Of a stretch of 64,000 bases of DNA, positions 7,515 through 16,061 are shown piece by piece. Source of the stretch: Candidatus Chloroploca sp. Khr17 (GTDB lineage: Bacteria > Chloroflexota > Chloroflexia > Chloroflexales > Chloroflexaceae); assembly GCF_004138165.1 (NCBI RefSeq), contig NZ_RYFF01000008.1, positions 1 to 64,000 on the forward strand, read 5' to 3'. The position numbers were made by a program, and so were the translations under genes. Below the pieces are notes generated by a model, which saw only the letters and a list, made by a program, of their open reading frames with translations, was not told the origin of the DNA and made no database searches. Positions within the stretch are counted from its first letter, which is position 1. Each line of letters starts with the position of its first letter.

Positions 7515-8563
7515 TGAAACACTACTTTTGCACCTATTTCGATGCACATTTTTTGCCGCGCGGACTGGCACTGATTCACTCTTTGGCTCTGCATTGCACC
7601 GACTTCAAGCTTTGGGTGCTTTGCATTGATGACATCACCTATGCGACGCTGACGAAGTTGGCGCTACCCAACGTGGTGGCAATTCGGCTCGCGGACTTTG
7701 AGTTGGGCGATGACGCCCTGATCGCGACGAAGCAAGATCGTTCGGCGCTTGAATACTGCTTCACCTGCACGCCCTCGCTGCCTCTCTATATATTCCGACA
7801 CTGGTCCGAGCCAGAGCTTATTACCTACTTGGACGCCGATCTGTTTCTCTATGCAAATCCCGAACCGGCGTTCGCAGAAATGGGCAATCACTCGATTGCC
7901 ATCGTGGGCCATCGCCGACCAGTCCATCAGCGTGACGGCGAAGCCGAGCGCGGGTTCTACAATGTCGGCTGGTTGTCCTTCCGCCGCGATGCAAATGGCC
8001 TGGCCTGCCTCCAATGGTGGCGCGAGCGCTGTCTTGAATGGTGCTACGACCGGATTGAGGATGGGAAACACGGCGACCAGAAGTATCTCGACAATTGGCC
8101 CAGCCGTTTTGCTGGCGTCGTCGTGCTCGAACACAAAGGCGTAAACACAGCGCCGTGGAATATAAGCAATTACCGCTTTTCCATCAGCCAGGATGGCGGC
8201 GTTTTCGTGGATGAACAGCCGTTGATTGTCTTCCATTTCAGCGGATTGAATCAAATCCGGCCGTGGCTCTATGATTTATACAAGCATCAGAAATTTTTCT
8301 TCGGCGATACAATCCTGCGCTACAAGGTCTACGGGGTATACATTCGTCTGTTTCGGGCGTTGGCGCAGCATCTCACCGTAGAGTTCAACTTGCCCCTGCC
8401 CTGCGATGACTTGCACCGCCAGAAGTTGGAGTCGGGCGGGTACCTGTCCGCACAGACCACCCAGGTTCAACTTATGCGGGTACAATGGCGCAGATTGAGG
8501 GCCGCTACCCGTAAGCTCCGGGCGGGTCATTTCATGTTCTATCTCTGCGGCCAGGCAATCTGA
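7514..8563 (+). CDS. GT8-like glycosyltransferase (nucleotide-diphospho-sugar transferase fold)
   Basis: A 349-residue soluble protein with YLDADLFLY near residue 105, the DXD motif of GT-A enzymes, and downstream GDQKYLDNWP and IVFHFSGL segments, which match the D/Q...W and HFSG positions of GT8-type transferases. It would add a sugar to the glycan built by this cluster. The ATG at 7514 overlaps the methyltransferase stop and has AAGGAG at 7503-7508. The C-terminal 80 residues are basic. Specificity cannot be read from sequence. Confidence 0.75.
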   Translation: MKHYFCTYFDAHFLPRGLALIHSLALHCTDFKLWVLCIDDITYATLTKLALPNVVAIRLADFELGDDALIATKQDRSALEYCFTCTPSLPLYIFRHWSEPELITYLDADLFLYANPEPAFAEMGNHSIAIVGHRRPVHQRDGEAERGFYNVGWLSFRRDANGLACLQWWRERCLEWCYDRIEDGKHGDQKYLDNWPSRFAGVVVLEHKGVNTAPWNISNYRFSISQDGGVFVDEQPLIVFHFSGLNQIRPWLYDLYKHQKFFFGDTILRYKVYGVYIRLFRALAQHLTVEFNLPLPCDDLHRQKLESGGYLSAQTTQVQLMRVQWRRLRAATRKLRAGHFMFYLCGQAI

Positions 8564-8567
8564 CTGA

Positions 8568-9074
8568 TACATTGCCAATGCGCGCAATCTGGCCCTTCGC
8601 CAAGCCTCTGGCGAGTTTGTCGCCTTTCTTGATGCCGATGATCTGTGGACACCAAATAAGCTGCAGGTGCAATTCGCCGCGATGCAGGCCCAACCGCATC
8701 TGATGTATACGACGACTCTGTTGCGTTTGTTTTATGATCCTGGGTGCCCGCCACGTCCCGGTTTTCGCGAAGAAGGCTTTGCCCAGGGGATCGAGGGGCG
8801 TTTCCCAGGCACGATGCTGGCCCGGCGTGAGATCTTCGATCGCGTTGGTTGGTTTGATCCTGCTTTTGCGGTGGCTTTCGAGGTAGACTGGTTTGCTCGC
8901 GCTCAGGATATGCAGGTGCCATCTGATGTAGTTGAGAGGGTCCTGTTGCTCAAGCGCATTCATGAGGCTAATAACGCCATCCAGCGCGAGCGGTTCCGTC
9001 GTGAGTGGTTTGTCGTCATGCGACAATCGCTGCTGCGCAAACGCCGCCAATCTCCACAATCAATAGGCATGTGA
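8568..9074 (+). pseudogene. glycosyltransferase family 2 lacking its N-terminus
   Basis: An open frame begins just after a stop at 8565-8567 and encodes ANARNLALRQASGEFVAFLD followed by ADDLWTPNKL, the middle of a GT2 enzyme, then a normal C-terminal half (EVDWFARAQD) to the TGA at 9072-9074. The first 75-80 residues, with PVYNGERF and DDGSTDG, are absent and there is no proper start codon at the break. It begins 4 bp after the GT8-like stop. The missing part corresponds to the 5' block conserved in the intact paralogues, so loss by recombination at that block is likely. A short product from an internal start cannot be excluded. Confidence 0.75.
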
Positions 9075-9079
9075 ACACC

Positions 9080-10201
9080 ATGAACCTCTCTCCTTCAACC
9101 TACGCTTTGCTCCAAGCGGTGTTGCCGCCAGATGCGCCAAATTCCCAGGCGCTGCGCTCCTGGCTGGCAGCCACCGAGCTCAATCGGCTGGAGCCCGGTC
9201 AGTTTCACTTGCTGCCGTTGCTCTATCCGCAGCTCCAGCGCAGCGCCCCCGAGCATCCGTGGCTCCCGCGCATCAAGGGCATCTATCGGCGGGTCTGGTA
9301 TGCCAATCAGCGGGCGCTCAAGGCGGTCAGTGATGTGTTGCAGGTGTTCGATGGCGCCGGTCAACCGGCGTTGCTGCTTGGCCCGGCGGCCCTCGTGCTC
9401 ACGGTCTATGATACGCAGGCGCTGCGCCCGCTGGGGGTGCCGCAGGTACTGGTGCCCACCGAGGATCGGGGTAGGGCGATCCAGACGTTGAGCGCGGCAG
9501 GTTGGCAGCCTTCGCCTCCCACCGCGACCCTCACCAGCGAGCGCTTCGTGCGCTGGCAGGCAGGCTATCTCTTCAGTCGGCCAACCGCCAATCAGCACGC
9601 CGATCAGGTACGCCTCTGCTGGCACGCCCTGCCCCGTGCCCCACTGTCTGCGTGGAGCAAGCAGTGGTTTGCACGGGCCGTCAATCTGACGAGCCTCTCG
9701 ATCACGGCGCGTACGCTCGATCCAACCGATCAGTTGCTGCAGGCCCTCGCCGACGGGCCAGCCCTCGAATTGATCTCGCTCGTGGATAGCGCCCGGCTCT
9801 GTACCAACGCCCCCATCGACTGGCCCCGGCTTGTTGCCATGGCCTCCCAGAGCAACCTGGCCTTCATCCTCTACGAACGGCTCGCAGCGCTGCGGGCGCT
9901 CGGCGTGGCTGACGTGCCCGCGCCCATTCTGGCACAACTCGCGCAGAGCGACGTGCCAGCCTATGCCCGAACACTATGGCACCTCGATCTGATTCCCCCA
10001 TGGGAACGCACCGCATGGCAACGCATCCAACTCAACTACGCCATCTTTCAACAAACCGCCGCCATGCAGCACCTTGCCCCACATCCAGGCCATCTCTACG
10101 CCTACCTGCGCACCCGACTGGCAACCGATTCGTTGCCCGCTACCCTCAAACGCAGCCTCCAGCGCCTCACCACCCGCCTCCCCCTACCGCACGGCTATTA
10201 G
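9080..10201 (+). CDS. nucleotidyltransferase family protein (PF14907-like)
   Basis: The 373-residue protein resembles the NTP_transf_5 family: an all-helical first third (LLPLLYPQL...), then LLLGPAALVLTVYD and VLVPTEDRGRAI in the place of the nucleotidyltransferase G-x-D region, and an alpha-helical tail. The usual catalytic DxD is not clear, so activity is uncertain. Such proteins commonly accompany HPr-kinase-like proteins in exopolysaccharide clusters, as here at opposite ends of the locus. The ATG at 9080 lies 5 bp after the GT2 remnant. It is the last gene of the run. Confidence 0.65.
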   Translation: MNLSPSTYALLQAVLPPDAPNSQALRSWLAATELNRLEPGQFHLLPLLYPQLQRSAPEHPWLPRIKGIYRRVWYANQRALKAVSDVLQVFDGAGQPALLLGPAALVLTVYDTQALRPLGVPQVLVPTEDRGRAIQTLSAAGWQPSPPTATLTSERFVRWQAGYLFSRPTANQHADQVRLCWHALPRAPLSAWSKQWFARAVNLTSLSITARTLDPTDQLLQALADGPALELISLVDSARLCTNAPIDWPRLVAMASQSNLAFILYERLAALRALGVADVPAPILAQLAQSDVPAYARTLWHLDLIPPWERTAWQRIQLNYAIFQQTAAMQHLAPHPGHLYAYLRTRLATDSLPATLKRSLQRLTTRLPLPHGY

Positions 10202-10233
10202 TAGAGGCACGGCGGCGCCGTGCCTCTACTAAT
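10197..10233 (+). terminator. perfect hairpin at the end of the polysaccharide operon
   Basis: Arms of 17 bp (ATTAGTAGAGGCACGGC and its complement) surround a 3-base loop. The left arm includes the stop codon of the nucleotidyltransferase gene. No T-run follows, so termination is plausible but not certain. Confidence 0.5.
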
Positions 10234-10254
10234 AGCCGTGCCCCTACGCCGCCG

Positions 10255-10500
10255 TGCCCCACCGTCCCCCCGTTGCGCCTTTGCGCCTTTGCGTCAAAAA
10301 ACCCACCGTCCCCCCGTTGCGCCTTCGCGCCTTTGCGTCAAAAAACCCACCGTCCCCCCGTTGCGCCTTCGCGCCTTTGCGTCAAAAACCCCCCCTCGCC
10401 CCCCCTCGCCCCCCTTCGCGCCTTCGCGCCTTTGCGTCAAAAACCCCCCTCCCCCCGTTGCGCCGTTGCGCCTTCGCGCCTTTGCGTCAAAAAAACCGTC
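10255..10500. repeat. array of five GCGCCTTTGCGTCAAAAA units
   Basis: Five copies of GCGCCTTTGCGTCAAAAA are separated by C-rich spacers (ACCCACCGTCCCCC and variants), with a period near 45-50 bp. The same core recurs at 15930-15990, 20709-20791, 57130-57160 and 59190-59260. It is not a CRISPR: units and spacers are both variants of one low-complexity sequence. No gene was seen between 10234 and 10527. Confidence 0.8.
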
Positions 10501-10527
10501 TTATGTAAAAAGCATAGCCTTGCAGCC

Positions 10528-10536
10528 TGCTATAAT
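10528..10536 (+). promoter_or_regulatory. extended -10 promoter for sat/cysC
   Basis: TGCTATAAT fits the extended -10 pattern TGnTATAAT. A start near 10543 would give a leader of about 35 bases. No good -35 hexamer is seen, as is common for extended -10 promoters. Confidence 0.5.
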
Positions 10537-10577
10537 AAGCCGTCAGCATAAAAACCTGTTAGAGATGGAAGACCCAG

Positions 10578-12296
10578 ATGAACCTGCCCGATCCTCAGAT
10601 ACCCCCCTATGGCGGCCTGCTCGTCAATCTGATCGCATCCACCGAAGAACGCCAGATCTTGCTGGAAGAAGCCGCCCACCTGCCGAGTATCCAACTGTCA
10701 CCAAGAAGTGTCTGCGATCTCGAGTTGCTCGCATCCGGTGGTTTTTCACCGTTGACGCGCTTTCTGGGCCAGGCTGATTATGAGCGCGTCTGTGCCGAGA
10801 TGCGCCTCGCTGATGGTACTCTCTGGCCGATGCCAATCACGCTTCCCCTCGAAGCCCCGCCCACCGGCACCGACCGCGTGGTGCTGCGCGATGCCTACCA
10901 TACCCCCCTCGCGATCATGGATCTCGAAGAGGTCTTTGCCTATGACCCCGAGGCCGAGATGCGCCAGGTGCTCGGCACAACCGATGCGCGCCATCCGCTG
11001 GTGGCCGAAATGACCCGCTGGGGCAAATTCTATGCCAGTGGGGCGTTGAGCGTGCTGGCGTTGCCAACCTATTTCGACTTTGTTGAGTTGCGCCGTACCC
11101 CTGCCCAGGTGCGCCGTCTGCTCGCCGACCTCGGCCACGCCCGGGTCGTCGCCTTCCAGACCCGCAATCCCCTCCATCGCGCCCACGAAGAGATGATCCG
11201 TCGGGCAGCCCAGCAGGTTGAAGGGGCGCTCTTGATCCATCCCGTTGTCGGCTTGACCCGGCCTGGCGATGTCGATCACTTTACGCGGGTGCGCATCTAT
11301 AAGGCGGTCGTCGAGCACTATTTCGACCCGCACACGACGCTGCTCAGCCTGCTGCCCCTCGCGATGCGCATGGCTGGCCCCCGCGAGGCAGTCTGGCATG
11401 CGGTGATCCGACGCAATTATGGCGCAACCCATTTCATCGTCGGGCGCGACCACGCCGGCCCTGGCAACGATAGCCAAGGCCAACCCTTCTATGGGCCCTA
11501 CGCTGCCCAGGATTTGCTCGCTCGCCACCAGCAAGAGCTCGGCGTCACGATGGTACCCTTCACCGAGTTGGTCTACCTCAAAAACCACCAGCGGTATGTC
11601 ACCCGCGACGAGATCCCGGCCGACGCCGAAATCGCCAATCTCTCGGGAACCGAGGTGCGCGACGAGTATCTGGCCCAGGGGCGTTTGCTGCCAGCCTGGT
11701 TTACCCGCCCCGAGACCGCTACAATCCTGCGGCAACGCCACCCTCCACGCTTCCAACAGGGCTTCTGCCTCTGGTTTACCGGGCTGAGTGGCGCAGGCAA
11801 ATCAACGATTGCCTCGATCCTGACCATTCTGCTCCAAGAACAGGGCCGCATCCCGACCGTGCTTGATGGCGATGTCGTGCGCACCCATCTCTCCAAAGGC
11901 TTAGGCTTTTCACGCGAAGATCGTGACACCAACATCCTGCGCATTGGCTTCGTCGCCGGCGAAGTCGTCAAAGCAGGCGGCGTCGTGATCTGTGCTGCGA
12001 TCAGCCCGTATCGTACGACGCGTAACGAGTGTCGCCACATGGTCAATGAAGGTCAGTTCATCGAAATCTTTGTTGATACCCCCCTCGATGTCTGTGAAGC
12101 CCGTGATACCAAAGGCCTCTATCTCAAAGCGCGGCGCGGTGAACTCAAAGGCTTCACCGGCATCGACGACCCCTACGAGCCGCCGATCGACCCAGAACTC
12201 CGACTCACCACCGTTGACACAACCCCCGAAGAAAACGCCCGCACTATCATCAATTACCTCGAAAAGCGCTTTTTTCTCACCACCGAATCAATGTAA
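10578..12296 (+). CDS. sat/cysC: bifunctional sulfate adenylyltransferase / APS kinase
   Basis: A 572-residue fusion that activates sulfate with ATP to APS and then phosphorylates it to PAPS. Residues 1-170 form the PUA-like N-domain. The ATP-sulfurylase domain has QTRNPLHRAHE at about 193-203 and GRDHAGPGND near 290, both intact. The C-terminal APS-kinase domain has the P-loop GLSGAGKST near 402-410, the FSREDRDTN segment and the ISPYRTTR loop. Both halves look active. The gene stands alone between an extended -10 promoter and a strong hairpin. Its placement next to a cluster with a PAPS-dependent sulfotransferase suggests it feeds glycan sulfation; assimilatory sulfate use is the alternative. 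Confidence 0.95.
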   Translation: MNLPDPQIPPYGGLLVNLIASTEERQILLEEAAHLPSIQLSPRSVCDLELLASGGFSPLTRFLGQADYERVCAEMRLADGTLWPMPITLPLEAPPTGTDRVVLRDAYHTPLAIMDLEEVFAYDPEAEMRQVLGTTDARHPLVAEMTRWGKFYASGALSVLALPTYFDFVELRRTPAQVRRLLADLGHARVVAFQTRNPLHRAHEEMIRRAAQQVEGALLIHPVVGLTRPGDVDHFTRVRIYKAVVEHYFDPHTTLLSLLPLAMRMAGPREAVWHAVIRRNYGATHFIVGRDHAGPGNDSQGQPFYGPYAAQDLLARHQQELGVTMVPFTELVYLKNHQRYVTRDEIPADAEIANLSGTEVRDEYLAQGRLLPAWFTRPETATILRQRHPPRFQQGFCLWFTGLSGAGKSTIASILTILLQEQGRIPTVLDGDVVRTHLSKGLGFSREDRDTNILRIGFVAGEVVKAGGVVICAAISPYRTTRNECRHMVNEGQFIEIFVDTPLDVCEARDTKGLYLKARRGELKGFTGIDDPYEPPIDPELRLTTVDTTPEENARTIINYLEKRFFLTTESM

Positions 12297-12305
12297 AACT
12301 TTTCT

Positions 12306-12360
12306 TTGTGATCTGGAACTGCTATGCCAGCTTTGCTGGCATAGCAGTTCCAGATCACAA
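12306..12360 (+). terminator. long perfect hairpin after sat/cysC
   Basis: Two arms of 26 bp meet at a TTT loop; the centre is GCCAGC-TTT-GCTGGC. It lies 10 bp beyond the stop codon. No long T-run follows. It belongs to the family of long hairpins described in the findings. Confidence 0.6.
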
Positions 12361-12372
12361 ACAACCTCCCTC

Positions 12373-12402
12373 TTGCTTGCCACCGGCTAGGTAGCGTATA
12401 CT
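12373..12402 (+). promoter_or_regulatory. promoter of the MalT-like regulator
   Basis: TTGCTT at 12373-12378 and TATACT at 12397-12402 are 18 bp apart, placing transcription start near 12409, about 29 bases before the chosen GTG. Confidence 0.45.
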
Positions 12403-12437
12403 GATCATTGGGTCAGTAGGTGTTGCTGGAGGATAGG

Positions 12438-15239
12438 GTGACATACGCACTGCCGTTGCTGGTGCCAACAAAATTGACCATGCCGCAGTTGCGTGATACG
12501 GTTGTCCGACGCACTGATCTGCTCGTACGCCTGGGGCCGTACCCTTCCACTCGTCTCACGCTCGTCGTTGCGCCGGCCGGCTTTGGCAAATCAACCTTCG
12601 TTGCCCAGTGGCTCACCCTTCGCTCGCCCCAACAACCTGCGGTGGCATGGGTCACCCTCGATGAACACGATCAGGATGGCTTGCATGTGCTGGCGTACCT
12701 CGTTGGCGCGGTGACCAAGGTTTTCCCCGAGGCATGCCCAACGACCTATGCCTTGCTCAAAACCTCGGCCTCACCACTCTATGTGCTGCTCCGCTCACTG
12801 CTCGTTGACCTTAGCGAGATCCCCGGACCGCTGACGCTGGTGCTTGATGATTATCATGTGATTACCTCCGAAGCCGTGCATCAGACCATCGCCTATCTCT
12901 TGCGCAACCTCCCACCTCACTGTTCTGTGGTCTTGATCAGCCGTACTGATCCACCCCTTCCACTGGGACGACTCTATGCCGAGCACCAGGTGACCGCCAT
13001 CCGTGCCGATGATCTGCGTTTTACTGAGGCCGAGGCGAAGGCGCTTCTGGTCAAGATGACCGGACTCATACCCAGCCATCAGGCCGTGAGCATGGTGCTC
13101 CAGCAGACTGAAGGGTGGGCCATCGCCCTGCAAATGGCGGCCCTTAGTCAATTTGAGCGCACCGGCTATGATCGCCTGCCCGTCAAAGCGAACCGCCAGA
13201 TTGCCGAATATCTGGCCGATGAAGTGTTGGCGCAACAAACCGACGAAGTGCAACAGATCTTGTTGCGTCTTGCCCTGCCAAGCCGTTTCTGTGCGGGTCT
13301 GGCGACAACCCTGGCTAGATGCACATTGGCAGATGACTCAAGGCCCGCCGATCAACCAGCAGAACACACCGCACAAGGGCAAACATTGCTTGCAGGCAAA
13401 CAGGCGAGCACCGCCGATCCCGGCCACCTCTGGATGGCCGAGCAGATTGAGCAGTTGGTCCAGGCCAACCTGTTCCTGGCCCCCCTCGACCACGAGCAGC
13501 GCTGGTATCGCTTTCATCCCCTCTTTCGCGATCTCTTGCTGCGTCGCTTGCATCTGGCAAGCGGCGAAGATGGCGTACGCGCTTTGCACCGCCAAGCCGC
13601 CCACTGGTTTGCCCGCAATGATGCGCTCGAAGAGGCGATCACCCATTTTCTCGCTGCTGGTGACGAGCCTGGGCTCGCCGACGTGATCGAGCAACATTTC
13701 AACGCGGCGATCATCCAACAATTCCAAGTCTGGATGCCGCCGCGCCTGCTGCATCTCTTGCCACCGACGTTGATCGCACAACGCCCCGGGCTCACCTTTC
13801 TCACCGCCCGTAAAGGTTCCAGCAATCTGAATCTGGCTCAACTCGCCACAGGGTTAGAGCAGATTGATGCCCAACTCGCTGCAACATCACCAGACGAGAC
13901 CATCCTGCCCTGGCCGACCTTCCTCGCCGACCGCGATAACCTCAAGGGAATTTTGCGCTACTGGCAAGGGAGGACAACCGAGGCATGCCAATTGCTGGAA
14001 TACGCTGCGCACCATGGCTCGGCCTTTACAGTGATTCGCCAGACGCTGATCTACCTTGGCCTCGCGTATGTTGCGACCAATCGCTATGGCGAAGGCCAGC
14101 AGATCATCGCATCACTCCAGCCAAAGCACGTTGATCCCCGCTCACCATGGTTGACCGTCGGCCGCCTCGCGGCCCTCTGTGGTATGCATTTGCTGGCTGG
14201 TGAGTTTTCAGCGCTCAAGCGCGACGCCCAGTGCTTGCTTGAGGTTGTTGAAGAGCATAGCCTGGTGGCATCCACCTGGATCTCCTATGGCCTGATTTCC
14301 CTGGGCTTTGAAGCCTATGAACGCTCGAATCTGGCCCAGGCTGCCGATTATTTTTCCCAGCTTGTGCGCTTAAAATATCAGGCCAATCCAATTATGTATC
14401 TCAATGCCGTAATTGGCCTGGCCGTGATTGCCGCCGTGCAGGGCTTGCATGCCGAGGCGGCTTGCTATGAACAAGAGGCAAATGCATTTGCGATTGAAGA
14501 GGGCAGCGTAATGTTTCGCAATCAAGCCCTGGGGTGCGCCATACGCCTCGCCATCTTGCGCCACGATGATTCAACCGCTCTGGCCCTGGCACGCCAGATC
14601 AAGCCTGAGCCGAACGTTGGCCTGAGCATCTCGTTCGAAGAGCCCCAGCTTATGCAGATCTATGCGTTCATTGTGGCTGGTAACGCTGACGAACACCGCC
14701 AGGCCGCTGCACTGCTTGAGCAAGTCCAGCACCATGCGATGACCAACCACAGCACCCGCGTCGCGATCCTTGTCCTGACCATGCAAGCACTGTTGCATCA
14801 GGTCCACGGCCAGACCAAGGCGGCCCTGACCTCGCTCCAGCAAGCCATTCAACGTGCCGAGTCGCGTGGACTAGTACGCACCTTTGTCGATTTCGGGCCA
14901 ACTCTTGTTCCGTTGCTCACCATACTTGCCCAGCGCGGGGTTGCCCCAGGCTATCTCAAGCGCATCCTGATGACCGCCGAAGGATCAGACCGTATTGCTG
15001 AATCTGCGCCAATTGCGACGCCCCCCCTTGATCTCCCCGAAGTCCTTACGCGCCGCGAAACCGAGATCCTCGCCCTGCTTGCCGCCCGCTGGTCCAGCAA
15101 AGAGATTGCCGACCATCTGGTCATTACACCGAATACGGTACGCAAACATACCAGCACCATCTACAGCAAGCTCGGCGTGAACAGCCGCCGTGAAGCGGTT
15201 GCCGCCGCCCGTGCCCTCGGCATGTTGCCCCCCGAATAA
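12438..15239 (+). CDS. MalT-type LuxR-family transcriptional activator
   Basis: A STAND-class regulator of about 933 residues. A Walker A (APAGFGKST) lies near residue 43, a Walker B (LVLDDYHV) near 136 and a sensor-like SRTDPPLPLGRL segment near 170. Helical repeats fill the middle, and a LuxR-type helix-turn-helix ends the protein (LTRRETEILALLAARWSSKE followed by IADHL and TVRKHTSTIYSKLGV). MalT-like proteins bind ATP and an inducer, oligomerise, and activate transcription. I chose the GTG at 12438 with GGAGG at 12428-12432; a GTG at 12420 is possible. The ligand and targets are unknown; the small gene at 15655 is a candidate partner. Confidence 0.9.
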   Translation: MTYALPLLVPTKLTMPQLRDTVVRRTDLLVRLGPYPSTRLTLVVAPAGFGKSTFVAQWLTLRSPQQPAVAWVTLDEHDQDGLHVLAYLVGAVTKVFPEACPTTYALLKTSASPLYVLLRSLLVDLSEIPGPLTLVLDDYHVITSEAVHQTIAYLLRNLPPHCSVVLISRTDPPLPLGRLYAEHQVTAIRADDLRFTEAEAKALLVKMTGLIPSHQAVSMVLQQTEGWAIALQMAALSQFERTGYDRLPVKANRQIAEYLADEVLAQQTDEVQQILLRLALPSRFCAGLATTLARCTLADDSRPADQPAEHTAQGQTLLAGKQASTADPGHLWMAEQIEQLVQANLFLAPLDHEQRWYRFHPLFRDLLLRRLHLASGEDGVRALHRQAAHWFARNDALEEAITHFLAAGDEPGLADVIEQHFNAAIIQQFQVWMPPRLLHLLPPTLIAQRPGLTFLTARKGSSNLNLAQLATGLEQIDAQLAATSPDETILPWPTFLADRDNLKGILRYWQGRTTEACQLLEYAAHHGSAFTVIRQTLIYLGLAYVATNRYGEGQQIIASLQPKHVDPRSPWLTVGRLAALCGMHLLAGEFSALKRDAQCLLEVVEEHSLVASTWISYGLISLGFEAYERSNLAQAADYFSQLVRLKYQANPIMYLNAVIGLAVIAAVQGLHAEAACYEQEANAFAIEEGSVMFRNQALGCAIRLAILRHDDSTALALARQIKPEPNVGLSISFEEPQLMQIYAFIVAGNADEHRQAAALLEQVQHHAMTNHSTRVAILVLTMQALLHQVHGQTKAALTSLQQAIQRAESRGLVRTFVDFGPTLVPLLTILAQRGVAPGYLKRILMTAEGSDRIAESAPIATPPLDLPEVLTRRETEILALLAARWSSKEIADHLVITPNTVRKHTSTIYSKLGVNSRREAVAAARALGMLPPE

Positions 15240-15327
15240 GCTTCGCGCTGCACCTTCTACTTCATTTTAGATGATGCATGAAGCCGTTGATCCCACTATA
15301 CTACCTTTAAATAGTCTGTGAACGAAA

Positions 15328-15380
15328 GTAGCGCGGGCTTCCAGCCCGCATGGGGTTTGCGGGCTGGAAGCCCGCGCTAC
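15328..15380. repeat. GC-rich hairpin repeat (GTAGCGCGGGCTTCCAGCCCGC)
   Basis: The arms are 23 bp (15328-15350 and 15358-15380) around a 7-base loop. Half of the same motif (GGCTGGAAGCCCGCGCTACC) occurs at about 46053-46072. The gap 15240-15654 also holds a 150-bp mobile element but no gene. Confidence 0.7.
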
Positions 15381-15475
15381 TATGGGCAGCTGTTGCTCAC
15401 GGCATCACTGGCCCGTGGCCCATTTGGTTCTCAGGGTGACACAACATCAGAAAATTTAGTTGACAGACTAATAAA

Positions 15476-15625
15476 TGGTCTGTGGACTAAATTTCCCGGT
15501 AGCGCCGCCGACCACGAATACTGATTACGAAGAAACGAATATGGGCTGCTCCATGCGCTCTTCGTTTCTTCGTGGCCCCAATTCGTGGACGGCTGAGGAC
15601 GCCAGAAAACTTACTTCACAGACTA
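15476..15625. mobile_element. 150-bp MITE-like element, copy 2
   Basis: The 24-bp inverted ends are at 15476-15499 and 15602-15625. The flanking pentamers ATAAA (15471-15475) and CTAAA (15626-15630) differ by one base. To the left of ATAAA, at 15447-15470, lies another, inverted copy of the terminus. The interior has the same CCACGAATACTG and ATTCGTGG arms as copies 1 and 3. It is non-coding. Confidence 0.8.
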
Positions 15626-15654
15626 CTAAACGTTGATCAAGAGGACAAAATTAT

Positions 15655-15897
15655 ATGCGTCTTGTTGCTGATCGTGATGCAACATATGTTATCCAGATCC
15701 GAGGCAAGGTTGAACCGCACTGGCAAGCCGAATTACAGATGCAGCTGACCTACGCCGAGACCGAAAGCGGTACGATCACCACCCTCACTGGTTATTTGCC
15801 CGATCAAGCCGCGATGCTCGGTGTCTTGAACCGCCTTGCGATGTGGGGCTATCAGATTGTGCAAGTCCGCTACCTGCCACCAAATGGCCCGTCGTAG
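15655..15897 (+). CDS. small conserved protein ('DQAA' type) next to a MalT-like regulator
   Basis: An 80-residue protein with no membrane segment. The pattern YVIQIRGKVEPHW, then TTLTGYLPDQAAMLGVLNRL and a final VQVRYL strand matches, from memory, a family of 70-90-residue proteins often seen near transcriptional regulators in Chloroflexota and Actinobacteria (I-x-G...W...T-x-L-x-G-x-x-x-DQAAL). Its function is not known. The ATG at 15655 has an AGAGGA element about 10 bases upstream. The gene lies 415 bp after the regulator, with repeats and a mobile element between them. Confidence 0.6.
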   Translation: MRLVADRDATYVIQIRGKVEPHWQAELQMQLTYAETESGTITTLTGYLPDQAAMLGVLNRLAMWGYQIVQVRYLPPNGPS

Positions 15898-15904
15898 GGG
15901 CAAA

Positions 15905-15990
15905 AACACCCGCCCTCGCTCACAGAACCCTTGCGCCTTTGCGTCAAAAAAACCTTTGCACCCTTGCGCCTTTGCGTCAAAAAAAACCAC
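15905..15990. repeat. two GCGCCTTTGCGTCAAAAAA units
   Basis: CTTGCGCCTTTGCGTCAAAA appears twice in direct orientation (about 15929-15950 and 15964-15985), the same core as in the array at 10255-10500. Confidence 0.7.
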
Positions 15991-16061
15991 CCAACTCACC
16001 TTGTTGCTCCTCCCCGCCTGTGGTACAGTATACGTGCCATAATTAAAGAGAGGCAGGGTGA

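Noticed and set aside
10255-10500. Regularly spaced repeats resembling a CRISPR array
   Set aside because: Repeats and spacers are variants of one C-rich low-complexity sequence, the same core is scattered over the window, and no cas gene is present.
10746-11756. Long minus-strand reading frame (336 codons)
   Set aside because: It lies entirely opposite the conserved sat/cysC gene and has no recognisable domain; it results from codon bias.
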